The notes beneath the pieces were generated by a model that was not told where the DNA came from, did no database searches, and saw nothing but the letters and a program-made list of their open reading frames with translations. A stretch of 64,000 nt of DNA from Alviniconcha marisindica. Its lineage: Eukaryota; Mollusca; Gastropoda; Provannidae. Below, piece after piece: positions 25,905 to 37,532 of the stretch (positions within the stretch are counted from its first letter, which is position 1; every line of letters begins with the position of its first letter). A program made the position numbers and the translations under genes. The stretch lies in the NCBI GenBank assembly GCA_018857735.1, contig JABMCL010002768.1, positions 254,528 through 318,527 of the forward strand, given 5' to 3'.

Positions 25905-28040
25905 AAATTTCTTAATCGTCGGACAGTCGAAAAAGAAGTGTTCAATGTAATCTACTACATCATTACAATATGAGCACATCTGATCATCTCTCACTTTCAT
26001 CTTGCACAGTAATATGTTTGTGGGATAAATATTATGTAGAATTTTCCACTGTAGAACCCGTAGCCTTGTTTCTTTCGTTACTAATGATGGTATTGACCAT
26101 ATGTGTTCGTCTATTTCTAATCCAAACTTCCTGCTCCAGAAGCCATTTGCACACGGAACAGAGTCGAGCATAAAAATTAGCGCCTTTCTAAAGTCTTTCG
26201 CTGTGTTTATTTTTCTGTTACAGAAAAGTGGCCGGTCTGACAACTCAGTCTGCTGTATCACAAACATTATGACTGTGTACAAACGTGTAAACAGCCGCTC
26301 TCACGACATTATGTTCAGCAAGAATTCGGCTGGGAGAGTTCCCTGTTTTGTCACATATGTCCTGAAATGTTATGAATCCACTAGGTCCCTTAATGTCTTT
26401 TACATACAATATTTTCCCAATTATCCAATCCGTAAACATGAGTACATTTCCTTGATACTTAATGTGGCTGTTATTTCATAACAAAGTTGGCATAGGCATA
26501 GAAGGGTCGTGATAGTTCAAGTCTAGCCACGTTTTTAACACAGAGTTCCAAAAGTGAGAGGTAATCATCTGTAATCCTTTAAAAGCACTTTTCGATTCGA
26601 AAAGAAACACAAGTATTTGTCTCCAAAGGGAGCACAAATATTTTTAGGAACATGACTCCACTTATCGAGCGCCTGCGCTTGGAATAGCCGTCCAACCCAC
26701 TGCAGCAAGAACGCTGCTTGCATCTGTTTTAAATCGATCATGTTGAGTCCACCATTTTCCAAAGCACCACAAACAACAGTTCTCTTCACTTTCTCAAAGG
26801 CCTTGCGATTACAGTCTTTCTTACGCCACAAAAATCTAAACAATATTCTGTTTACCTGAGTGAGAACAGGATCTGGGACTACAAATACTTGCATGATATA
26901 TACAAACTGTGAAATTAAAAATGTTTTTATAATGCATATTTTGCCAGCAATGCTCAGGTTTCTTTTTTCCCATGCATTAATTATTATTTTAATGTTTTCC
27001 ACCCTTCCCGTCCAGTTCTCTTTATACAAATTAGAAGAAAAAAAGTCTCTTTGAACATTCATAATGTCTACCTGCTTCGTAAATGTCCGCCCCTTGTCGT
27101 CCGTAACCCTTTCCATTATCTTTGAATTAGCCCTAGATTTTTCTTTGTGGTTTTTTACCCTTCCTCTACCCACTTGACCCGAGAACGCACCTGTGCTACT
27201 CGGGATTTCTGTTGCTCGAGCAGTTCTATTTTTATTTTGACCTGGTCACGCTGGTTTTTTGGGTAGCGACACATTCTGGGTTAGCGGCGAGGGCTGAGTC
27301 AGTGTCATTCAGTTTACCATACAATTCTGCCAGTGTATTTCTATTGTGAATTGATTTCTGTTCACTATAGTTTCGTGTAAAGTCTTTAATTTTCACCTTT
27401 AGAAGTTCCCACTCCCACTGATTGTCTGATTTGCTATCTAAGCCACCGGTGTGGTTATCAATTACGGTGCTCATTTGATTAACAAATATGGAATCTCTCA
27501 GAAGAGAATTATTAAATTTCTAGTAGCCTGGGCCTCTTTCAATCTCTGCAAACTTGACTAAAACGGAACATCCTCTGTGATCTGTAGAGGCGACAGAATG
27601 AATATTACATTCAATGGTTTTGTCAAAACACATTGAGTTTGTCAGGATGTAATCTAGTCTTCTAGCAACAAATGGATTTCTTTTACACCATGTATATTCT
27701 TTGCCTTCTGGGTGAAATAATCTCCATGTATCATGCAAGTCACAGTCACTGAGCAAATCGTTAAACTTCAACACAACCCTTTCAACATGTCTTTCACCAT
27801 AAATAATGTCTAAATCATGTTTTAAGACACAGTTAAAGTCTCCACAGACTAAAATTTAATCCACGTTAATATCTTTAATAGCACAGGCAAGTTCGTCAAA
27901 AAAATATTAATATTTTTTCTTGTTACCCAGTAGGACCATACACGTTTACCACTGCAGTTTGGTTACTCACCATTTCAAACTTAGTAATAAGAATTCTTCT
28001 AGGATTCTTACTCACTTCCTGTATCCCTCCACTCTGTGAG
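25905..28040 (-). mobile_element. L1/Tx1-like non-LTR retrotransposon with the RT core deleted
   Basis: Minus-strand order: endonuclease pieces NQTAVVNVYGP, LVCGDFNCVLKHDLD, LHDTWRLFHPEGKEYTW, RRLDYILTNS and STDHRG (28000-27530). Next are the linker NQWEWELLKVKIKDFTRNYS (about 27410) and KIMERVTDDKGRTFTKQVDI with FFSSNLYKENW (27120-27010). Then, directly and in frame, IIINAWEKRNLSIAGKICII and KTFLISQFVYIMQ (26990-26870), which normally follows the RT. The C-terminus LRVLQWKILHNIYPTNILL with MCSYCNDVVDYIEHFFFDCP ends at 25902. YADD and the rest of the RT are absent: an internal deletion of roughly 1 kb. Confidence 0.85.
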
Positions 28041-28199
28041 TGCACTTGAGAAACGCTCGCGACCACTCCCGTCAGTTCGCGCCTAGCCACCGAACCGTCA
28101 GCATCTCCCGCACTGTGCTGTGCCGTGTGACTGTGTCCAGTTCCAGTGGAGTACCGTGACGGCTTTCCAGCTTGTGGATCTTAGTTCTTTTTAACCAGC

Positions 28200-28989
28200 A
28201 TGTCAGACCATAGTGAGTCGGACTGCTGCGGGTCCGATGTCGACGAGACAGAACGACTCTTACTTGAAGACACTCTGTCACCGACAGAGAAAGAAAAAAG
28301 TCAGCCACCGGCTGACATTGATGAAATTGCGCCTCCGGCGAAAACCATAGAGGCATCACCGATGCCTAGCCCCTCTTCGGACACGCTGGCTACTATCTTG
28401 GACCCCGTCCAGAAGTTAGCAAAACGAATGGACTGTTTGGAAAACAGAGAAAATGTGAGACGGGGAGCTATGGGGGGAAAAGAAAAGCCGACCCTCAGCT
28501 TGACAATAACAAACGTCCCAAACCATCATGTAGCACCGCTATGGATGTTGACACTGAAAACCCCTCCCCAGACCACACCGTGCAGACAGACTGTCAAAGA
28601 CAGGGAGACAGTGAAGGAGGGGAAGATATCGCCGTTTTGGAAGCAAACTGCCGGACAGAAAGATAAAGGAAAAACTGACAGCTCACCGAATTCCGGCTAA
28701 CTGCCGCAAAAGCATGGGAGTGCCGAAGACAAACCAGGAAGTCTTCAGCGCTATTCCCCCATTTGCGAGAAAAGCGGACGCGAGAATGCGAAACACGCAG
28801 CTCAGTCTTACCAAGGCGGCAGTGGCCATAACCTGTGGCACTGACCGACTCCTTAAATTGCGCGACTCGCTCAGCACGCTGGACGTTACCAAGCTAACGC
28901 CAGACACAACAGCGCAGTTAAAGCAGAAAACTACGGAATGCATCGCCAACCTGGCGGTCGCACTAGCACTGACAGGCCATATCCCGTAG
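28200..28989 (+). mobile_element. DIRS-like retroelement ORF1 relic (two frames)
   Basis: Frame A (28200-28700) is an acidic, Ser/Pro-rich N-terminus beginning MSDHSESDCCGSDVDETERL. Frame B (28714-28989) has VPKTNQEVFSAIPPFARKAD, ARMRNTQLSLTKAAVAIT and ALALTGHIP, which resembles the gag-like 'VPKxNxEIW..LP..AR..D..LQ..Q..L.KA' segment of DIRS-type and similar elements (my recollection of the pattern). A frameshift near 28700 separates the parts. A GC-rich leader (28020-28199) precedes it, and no RT or recombinase follows. Confidence 0.55.
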
Positions 28990-29325
28990 CAACTTTAGTT
29001 ACTAGAAGAGTACCGAAAAGGTACCGAAATGGTACAATTAACATATGCAAATCAAGACTGGAGGTGCACCTCGTGAACACACTCTGAACACCTCTGTAGT
29101 ACTGGTTCTGTTTGGGTATTCAAAAGGTGCTCGGAAATTGTCTGGAAAGTGCATAAAAGGCACACCTGCAGTACTAAGAAGGTGTCTTCAAGGTACCAGG
29201 CTGTCAATCACTGCCCGTGATTATTTTTCATGGATTACCTCCCGTAGACAAGCGCAATTTCTGGCTGACTTGTACTTGTCTTGATGGACCATGCCCCGTT
29301 TTGTGCTGACAACACACATGACTGA

Positions 29326-29600
29326 AAGGGCCGTAGCTCAGTGGTTAGCGCTATGGTGCTGATCCAGTGAAAGCGAAGCTACCGTGGGTTCAACTCCTGA
29401 TAGAGAAAGCGTAAAAGACCGTTTTCAGTTTTTCAGAGACACAGTTTGCACTAACACCGTTGCACTAGTCAGTTAAACACCCCGCGTTCACCTTCACAAA
29501 GAGAAGTCTTAACGACACTGTGGCATGCACAAGGATATCGCATAATAGCAGCATGATAGCAGAATAATAAAACTACTGATTGCGTCTGCTTCTGGTGGAA
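29326..29600 (+). mobile_element. tRNA-derived SINE
   Basis: ggccgtagctcagtggttag (A-box) begins at 29329, and gtgggttcaactcctg (B-box, GGTTCAANTCC type) lies about 50 bp later. They are followed by an A-rich body without coding potential. The extent of the 3' part is uncertain. Confidence 0.65.
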
Positions 29601-29814
29601 AAAGTCTTACTGGATGGTTTAAAATATTTTGGTCTATGCACTTGAAACAAATCATTTATTGATTTAAAAAAAAATGCATACCAGCATACACACATCTGTC
29701 TGCAGCCTATAGTGTCACGACTACGGTAGTTTATATATGTACCTTACCCCCAGCCAGGCTGTTCACGTCAGTCATTCTCTAAACTACAGTCCTTGTAAAA
29801 AAAAACTTTTCGAG

Positions 29815-29815
29815 T

Positions 29816-29858
<43 letters not shown>

Positions 29859-29905
29859 GTCATCTCTCTCCTCTCTCTCTCAAATAGAAGTATTAAACAC
29901 ACCCT

Positions 29906-29954
<49 letters not shown>
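29815..29954. repeat. (CT)n and (TA)n beside a retroelement tail
   Basis: A plus-strand tail aaactacagtccttgt..aacttttcgagttctct (29777-29820) runs into (CT)n to 29881, with (TA)n at 29909-29953. The tail is the same one seen inverted at 19055-19110. Confidence 0.85.
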
Positions 29955-29957
<3 letters not shown>

Positions 29958-30749
29958 GCACACACTCACGTACGTGGCCTTTTCACATAATATTAAATAG
30001 AAAAGTCGAACCTGTCAATCGCGGATACGCGGAACAGGCCTTTTCTAATCAGTAAAATAAAGGAACTCCATCAGGAGGTTTAGATCACAATGGGGGGAAA
30101 TGGAGCCAGGCCCGGATAACGAACCTGACCTCTCAGTCAGAACATCTGTAGCGAAACACAGTTTAAGATTCAACACATCATCGTGAAATGAAAAAAAATG
30201 TTATAACGCATATATTTGAAACAACTCGTGGCTACCACGAAGCTGGCCCGTGTACTTAATCATTTAAGCGAACGTGAAAAATAATGAAACATCAGCGACG
30301 CCAGATCTTACGGCAAGATCAAACAAACAAACAAACGACAACAATCAAACAACAATAAAACAGTCCAAAAACTAGGAAGGTAAAAGATAGACAAACCAAC
30401 CCGTTGAATGTGTATTAAGTTGTGTCTAAATCAAAACTCTAGCTGTACGAATGAAAAACTTGGAGACTTAGAGACTGCCTGACTTGGAGACGAACTTGGA
30501 GACTGACCTGGAGACTATTGGCAAAGTTCCTAAAAAAGAGGGCACACGGTCCTAAAATTTCTGTGAGGGCGAGTGTGTGGATGTTTGTGTGTGTGCTGGA
30601 TCACTTGCTGATATTGATAGTCATGAGATGCCACGTGCAAGTAATTAACGCAGACTTGATTGTAACCTAACCTGCTAGCGTTCTCAGTTGCGGTGGCCAC
30701 AGAATCGCTCGGTGACATTTGATCCATTCACGCACTAGAGACGTTACTA

Positions 30750-30756
30750 TATATAT

Positions 30757-30818
<62 letters not shown>
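30750..30818. repeat. (TA)n microsatellite
   Basis: About 30 TA units with one CA interruption near the start. Confidence 0.95.
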
Positions 30819-30821
<3 letters not shown>

Positions 30822-30996
30822 GGGTCGCTCTGCCTTTCAGAGATTTGCGTCAACCGACGCGAAACATTACGTATTTTCCGTCAGTGATACGAAAAATGCG
30901 TAGCCTACAGCATACACCTTGGAATTAGTGCAAAAAACGAAATTGATGAAGTTCACGATCTATAAAGTGAGCAGACGAACATAGTAAAACGAAAGT

Positions 30997-31325
30997 GAGC
31001 CGGTTTGGCCTAGCGGTAAGGCGTTAGGCTGGTAAGCGTTAGGCTGGTAAGCGGAGGACCTCGGTTCGATACCGCTTCGGCTCTCCTTTCTCTTCAAAAA
31101 GGTTGTGGTTTGTGGACACTGTCTTGTGACTTTGTCCATCACTTTCTACCGAAACATTAAAATGTCTCTCATCGCTGCCCATCTTAATGCAGGAATCATT
31201 CTGGTGGTGATAGTGTAGCGACAGGTATATAATATCCCTCTTCCCCCACCTCCATACCCCCCCCCCCCCCCTTCTCCCCGTCCCTAATAAGCCTTGCTGT
31301 TTCTGTGGACGTTAAGCACAATGTT
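30997..31325 (+). mobile_element. tRNA-headed SINE, full-length, with duplicated anticodon region
   Basis: The head (30997-31083) has an acceptor stem gagccgg/tcggctc, an A-box-like tggcctagcggtaagg and a B-box tcggttcgatacc. The segment ggctggtaagcgtta is present twice (31027-31056). The T-stem has only about three pairs, so it is not a functional tRNA. The body reaches the tail ctgtttctgtggacgttaag. A second full copy is inverted at 62185-62470, and tail-only copies lie at 33690-33735 and 45820-45885. Confidence 0.75.
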
Positions 31326-33604
31326 TACTTACTAGTAAAACGAAAGTCTATCCGTGCACAAAAAAAGTGGAAACGTTCAATAAATATGCCGTTCATAAAG
31401 AGTGTGAATAGATCGGAACATAGTCCACTACCACCTCTCACGATGAAAGGGTTTTCGTCATACACTTGCACTGTTTTCTGCCTGGGAGTGAAGTTATCTA
31501 TCAGCAACTTGTTTCTGGCGGTTCTGGTAAGAGGATAAGCAGGCCACAGTCCTCGTATTTCCTGGGCCCCAAGTATCGTTTCCGTCGCGCTCACTTTTTC
31601 CGCTGCTAGGCAGATCTCTAGAGTGTCATATTTTAAACTGTCCTTGGCAGGCAGGTCTCGCCGAAGTAAAAAAAAAGAAGAAAAAAAGGCTCAATCTGTC
31701 GCTCACTATACAATAACAAAATGAAGCGGCAAAATGGGGTGTCAGTGAAAAGAAAGAAAAGAAAACCGTGAAAAGAAACACCACACCTTCGTCCTCCTCC
31801 TGTTCACCAAAGTGACTTCACCACCCCTCAGCCCGAAAGTACTCCAACAGTCCGACACGAATCAAACACCCAAAAACGTGGAACATGAAGAGAAAAGTCA
31901 CAAAACAACACCAGCCTCAAAAAACGCGTCCTCTCGACATCGAAGGGGACATAACTCTCCAGCGATTTCATTGTTATGATTAACATGAATTGTATAATTT
32001 GCAACTGATGCATATGTGTGGATGTAGGCGTCTGTATGTGTGCTTGTACGTGTGTGTGTGCGTGCTTGTGTTTATGTCGGCGGGGGGGAGGGGGGGGGGG
32101 GGTAGACTGCTGTGTTCTGGCGTCAGTAGTAATAATTATATTAATGATTATTGCTGTCATTGTAGGCTGATGGTATTGTGATTAATATGGATTTTGACGG
32201 TATTATGTTAAATAATGGATAGTTGGTGTGAGTGTGTTTGGGTGTAGGTGGGTGATGTGAGTTTTTAAATAATTTTTTAATGTGGGTGTGTGACTGTTTA
32301 CGGGTGTGTGGGCGTTGTTTTGGCTGTGACTGCAGAGTGGGTGGACGGTAGGAATACGACTAGTGACTGTGCAATTAACGGATCTCAAAAGTGATGTTCT
32401 ACATTTTACTCTTTTATTTTACTTGTACTTGTATAGTTTTACCTTTGTTAAGTTGAATTGTCCAAATATCCTTTTATTGTGTGCAATTCGAGTGATCCAA
32501 ACGGCCAATTTTCTTTTTATGCATTTATTAGGAATAATAAGTTTGTTTTGTATTGTATTCTTTGAAGACACTACCACTGAAGCGAAATCTCTGGAGCGAA
32601 CTATACTCAACATCAACAAAAACAAACAAAAATCCACCTCCACCAGCACCACCAAAGCAAACAAACAAACAAAACAAAAAAACACTGAGTAAATTACCAG
32701 CTACAGTTTCATTCTAACATTAGATTTTTTCACCGTATGTGACGAACTATGGAAAGAAGAAATTTTATCCAGTTGTTCAAATACAGCAACAAGTCCAAAG
32801 TGATGTGATCTTCAGGGATGGTGGTGTCCGCTGTTTCTGTCAACATGGGGCCACTTTGCAGATGACCAAGTTCAGAGCCGTGTGAACAAGTCAAGTAGTT
32901 TATTTCAGAAACCCCACTGGGGGTACATGAAAGAACATCAATGAAAAAACATCTCGTAAGACACGGCAGTAAACATAAAATACAAGTGCATACAACAAAA
33001 AGAAACAAACAACAACAAAACCAAAAACAAAACAGTACGCATTTCCAAAACAAAAGCAGCGAGAAACCAGAGAAAAGAAGATCATTAACCAACACAAAAG
33101 CTAGAAGAAAAAATGAAAATAGATGGGTACAGCAAACACACACACTCACTCACTCACATACACTGACACGCGCTTGCACCCCCCCCCCCCCCCCCCACCC
33201 CCACACACACAAGATTTGGGGGAAAGGGGGATTCGACAGGCATACATTCTATAAAACTAGAGATTACAACATTAATAGAAGAAAAAAAAGATGGAGAAAA
33301 AATAAATTTAAAAAATCTGTTATCGCTCTATGTATACTTGACATCAGAATTCACTCATAATAAATTTCAAAAAGTTTGCTAAATTTACCAATAATCGTTT
33401 CTTTTTGCTGCAAAAAAGAACGTGTGGCTGAAGAGGTGGACGAACAGCATACTCAACAGCGGTGCTACAGACATTGTCCTTGTGACTCTGCCCAGCACAG
33501 CACTTGAAACAACAATTGCGTAGTACACTAGTCGATGCGCAAAGGCGAGGGGACACCGCCTTAACACTTCTATTGTTCTGGCGGCGGTCCACGGCCTCCA
33601 CGGT
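31326..33604. other. Unannotated stretch with simple repeats
   Basis: Holds a poly-G patch (32083-32101), A-rich CAAA patches (32640-32690 and 32990-33040) and a poly-C run (33180-33196). None of its open frames shows conserved composition or splice context. Confidence 0.45.
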
Positions 33605-33735
33605 CTTCCGGGTCGGTACGCGCGGTCCAGCCTCCTACTCTCTCGCCCCCTTCACCTTCCCCCTCCTCCCCCCAACCCCCACCCCATCGTCCCCCCGTCC
33701 CTAATAAGCATCCTTGCTTCTGTGGACGTTAAAGT
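33605..33735 (+). mobile_element. SINE 3'-end fragment
   Basis: A C-rich run, then cccgtccctaataagcatcc and ttgcttctgtggacgttaaa, matches the last 70 bp of the SINE at 30997-31325. The tRNA head is missing. Confidence 0.6.
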
Positions 33736-35900
33736 AAAAGTCCAAGGTTTTTAAGTATGCAAAATGACCATCGAAGTGATTGAAAAATGAGTCACTAGTT
33801 TCAGATTTAATGAAATAAAAAAATGGGGAAAAAATGTGTATGTTGGTTTTTAATCGATTTTATTTTTTGTAGGCTGGCGAGACTGCTGTCTCGGGTTCTC
33901 CATCAGTCACGTGACTTTCACGGAAGTGATGTCAGTCTGGGGAGTCAATGCGGTTGCCATCTTAGATTGTTCATTGAATGTGTATGCGTGTGGTTGACAA
34001 AAGCTCTGACCATACCGCCTACTGTGTTGCAAGCAAATTGTAACAACTCACAAGCAACCCAAAGCATAACTATGCACGAATTCCCGCGGAATCGACCGCT
34101 GTGAGACGAAAATGGGTCAAATTTGTACAATTCAAACGAGCTGACTTTGATGCTGCGCCTCAGTCACGCCCATTTGTGTAGCGAGCACTTCGCTGAGTGC
34201 GATTTCGTAAACTTTATCGCGAGGAATACCAAATGGGGTTTGCTTCAAAGCAGAATTTGTAAAGCTGTCCACAGCCTAACCGACTTGGGAAAAAATCCAG
34301 TTCGAATCTCCAAGGATGAAGCTGACGAGCAGCAAGCGCATTAAGATGGGCAGCAATGAGAGCCATTTTAAAATTGAGAGATACACTGATACCCTGAAAC
34401 AAGCGCTAACAAGGCAAAGACAAAAAGTCTAACACGAATGCCTTCGGCAGAAAAGGCCGTGAAAGAAAGAGACTGTACACAAATGCCTATGGCAAAGAAA
34501 GAAAGAACAGACCACAAATACCTGTGGCAAAGAAAGAAAGACCAAACCACAAATGCTGGTGGCAAACGAAAAATGGCTGCCCTAATCAGGCAACAACGGC
34601 TGACAACAAATGAAAGAAACAAAACAGCTGAGACCACCTCAAAACCCCAAACGGTTGCCTACCTGCAAGCATAAGGTGGAGAGAAAAACAACAACACAAA
34701 AACACCACCAAATCACAACAGTCTAATAGACTACTGTCTGCAACAAAGGAGTGGACGACTACAGTCATAAGAGCACAGAGCAAAAATAACTGTGCCAACG
34801 ACAAACAGATGGAAGCCAAACTAACCATAACTAAATCTAAACTAACCCCTCACTTACCCGGCTTCCATCTAAAAAAACTAAGGCTGCAGACTGATAAAGC
34901 AAAACGCTAATCAGGACTACCGATGACAAAGCATCGGGATGTAAACAAATGCAGACGACAAGAGAAATGCAAAATGGCTGCCCTAATCAGGCAAGCTAAC
35001 AAGCGGGTACGAAATGGCCAATAAACCTAAGATAAAAAAGAAAGAGCGCATGGTGAAAAAGAAGGGGAAAACAGAGAGAAAACAACAACACTTTGGCAAG
35101 TAATGTCAGCGAGCAACGGGACAAAGGCTGGATACACGTAATCCGTGTACATGATACAACCCACTTAGCGTGACAACAACACGGCAGGACAACAGACGCT
35201 CACGAACTACCCCACAAAGAAAGAATGAGCGTCTCGTTAAACATCGAGACTACCCCCTCACTCGTACATCGTAAATGAACGATATAACTCGAGAAACAAA
35301 GGGTAAGCCAAGAGAAAAACAGTGAATGGAAAGAACCGGTAACTAGCCCAACCCCAAACCCTAACCCAGGGAGACCACGAAATCGCTAGTCTATTGAACT
35401 AGAACGAACAAAACTTTTTCATTCTTACATATGATGAAACAAACAAGGATAAATTGGGAAAATAAAACACCCAATAAAAGGCAGGCTCCCTGATGAGGTC
35501 CAGCCTGTTGTGAAAAATAGAGTAAACAGAACGAAAAGACTGAAACGCCACGTACCTAACAAGGCTCGAGAAAGATTAAATAGCAAGGAGGAAACAAACA
35601 AAGGCCCAACTACTGATAATTGCGTCGGAGCTTCATCCTTGGAGATTCGAACTGGAATTTTTTCAAAGTCGGTTACCCTGTGGTTACTAGCCATTTTGCA
35701 GTGACTCCTCAGAGTGACGTAGTGCGCATAGGTGCACATGATTTTTAGCGTCATTGCGACGCTTTCGGTACGACAGAAAATGCCTGTTTTCGTGCATTTA
35801 TAACCCTTAGATCACAATTTCACCTACATCATTGGTCTCAACGAACTTTAACGGAAATCGTGTCAAAAATCACCCCCAACCTTGGACTTGTCCTTTAAGC
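33732..35900 (+). mobile_element. THAP-domain DNA transposon relic
   Basis: The ends are related inverted: agtaaaagtccaaggttttt (33735) versus ccttggacttgtcctttaa (35880-35898). Inside, 34278-34325 (gttcgaatctccaaggatga) is the inverse of 35632-35660. The plus strand encodes a THAP-type zinc finger in three frames: ANCNNSQATQSITMHEFPRN (34032-34095), VRRKWVKFVQFKRADFD (34100-34155) and LCSEHFAECDFVNF (34172-34215). This matches the C..C..HxFP...WVxF...CSEHF plan. At least two frameshifts make it non-functional. THAP domains are found in P-like and PIF/Harbinger-type transposons; which applies here is undecided. Confidence 0.6.
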
Positions 35901-36049
35901 AAAATGTTTACTTACTTACGAACAGCGTGACGTCATCCGCGTACGCCTTCATGCTCACGCAAGCTGTTCCGGACAGTACCAGAACCCATTCTTTTCAGTC
36001 CGGGGGTGGTGCCAGCAGAGACTGTTTGTGGCTGAAATAATTAGGTTCC

Positions 36050-36300
36050 GCAGGTGTCAGTGTGACCGTGATGTAACCATCCGGCTGACGGGTCGTTACT
36101 CGGGGCGGTGCCCACTGCGGGGTTGGCCACAAACAGTTCCAGTCTGGCAGCGATGCAACCACAACCTAACGATCTGTCTTTGACACTCCAAATTGTCACT
36201 TTGCTGTTGCAGACTCCAGACGTTCCGGTTTCCACCATGCCAACCGCGAGAATCCTCTGATTTTTCGTGGTGCGAGGCATCCTTCCTATCATTGGCGGGA
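36050..36300 (-). pseudogene. Tc1/mariner-type transposase N-terminal relic
   Basis: Minus strand: MPRTTKNQRILAVGMVETGT (36275-36215) resembles the first helix-turn-helix. In a shifted frame LHRCQTGTVCGQPRSGHRP (about 36155-36100) is recognisable as the TG(S/T)VxDxPRSGRPR linker, followed by broken remnants of the YI..THLRN region. The catalytic DDE/D domain is missing. Confidence 0.55.
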
Positions 36301-36309
36301 GCTGCCACA

Positions 36310-36400
36310 AGTATCATTTTTGTCGCGACAAACACGTGTTTGTTGTGACAAAACACGTCTTTTGACTCGACAAAAGTATGCTTGTCGCGACAAAATATTT
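36310..36400. repeat. Cluster of GTCGCGAC palindromes
   Basis: ttttgtcgcgacaaacacgt is centred on ACACGTGT and mirrored by gtttgttgtgacaaaa. Another ttgtcgcgacaaaa follows at 36378-36395, and a half-site tgactcgacaaaa lies between. It looks like the inner or outer end of a transposon next to the Tc1-like relic. Confidence 0.55.
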
Positions 36401-36470
36401 TGTGTCCGTGTTAAAATAAATAAGCCTTCGTTTTGAACATTTTTGTGTTTGGATCTTGCTTTAGAGCGTT
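36400..36470. mobile_element. Single arm of the foldback MITE family
   Basis: aaaataaataagccttcgtt followed by ttgaac..ttgtgtttggatctt matches the right arm of the foldback element at 12171-12505. No second arm is visible nearby. Confidence 0.6.
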
Positions 36471-37373
36471 AGCAGTCATCTGTTTCAGATTTTTTTCCTT
36501 CTTCAACAGCAATAAACTGTGATCATTCGATCAGGCAAGATATGACCACACCTACGCGTGCTTGCCCTAACTGTTAGAAATGCACTAATGTCAAATGACA
36601 ACGTTAAAAATTGCGTTACTTTTTGCGTCGAGTACAATATTGGCTACTGAATCCGCGAATGTCACATGTTGTTGTCACTGGTGGTGGTGTTGTCACTGGT
36701 GGTGGTGTTGGTGATTTTTTTTTGGGGGGGAGCAGAGATGTGTGTGCATGTGTGCGTTTGTGTATGTGTATGTGTGTGTGCTAGTTTATGCCTAAGAGTG
36801 TGGTTGACTGGGCTCAAAGTACCAACTAACTGCTGTGAGAGTGGATGTGTGAGAGGCAGCGTCCAAGTGTGTCCGTTCGAGCGTGTGTGCTAAAAAAATA
36901 ATAATATTTTTTTAAGTTCCAGGATGTTTCCACCACATCTTGCCATACACTGACAAATCCATATCAGCTGGTGTTGTGTTTTTTGTAGTTGTTTTATGTA
37001 CATCAGTTGGAAAGATTGCAGCTCAAAATAGCTGTGTGCCTCACTCACACGCCCCCCCCCCCCCCCCACCCAATCTTGACATGCACACAGCTAACATAAC
37101 AAGGAAATCAGGACAAACATCTCTCTTTTAATCACACAAACAATTCAAATACACGACTTCGCTTTCTGATAAAAAATACTCTCTCTCTCTTTATGTGCTA
37201 CAAATGCAAAACTGAATTCTTTACAAGAAGCTGGACATGAATGTAAATGAATCTCTTCCTCTCTCTCTCTCACACACACACTCACGTACACATGCACCCT
37301 CCACACCCACCCCTCCAAATCAATCATAACAAACAAACAAACGACCCCCCCCCCCGACAAACCCACTGGCAAG

Positions 37374-37532
37374 TTAGAGCCCCCCCTGTAACTCGGACAC
37401 CCAGAGCTTGAAGGTGCGGTCGTAGGAGCAGGTGGCGATGTACTTGAGGTCCTGCGTGACGTCCAGACCCATCACCTTGCCTTCGTGGCCCGCCAGCGTC
37501 TTCAGTGGTGCCCAGTTGGGGTTGGCCCACAC
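37374..37532 (-). CDS. PRPF4: PRPF4 coding exon 15 (WD40 blade 7 and stop)
   Basis: Residues 460-511: [40 protein letters not shown] and [12 protein letters not shown], then stop. The acceptor tgtgttgggcag|GTGTGGG is also the core of the 43-bp repeat that fills the intron in front of it. A minus-strand ATTAAA near 37127 could be the polyadenylation signal, about 245 nt after the stop. Confidence 0.96.
   Translation of the reverse strand: MWANPNWAPLKTLAGHEGKVMGLDVTQDLKYIATCSYDRTFKLWVSELQGGL

Noticed and set aside
30673..30727. A first coding exon on the minus strand (MDQMSPSDSVATATENAS with donor AG|gttagg)
   Set aside because: The start and donor look plausible, but no second exon could be found to the left of it. 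Too little evidence.
30997..31083. A functional tRNA gene
   Set aside because: Acceptor stem and boxes are present, but the T-stem pairs poorly, the anticodon arm has a 15-bp duplication, and a SINE body follows.
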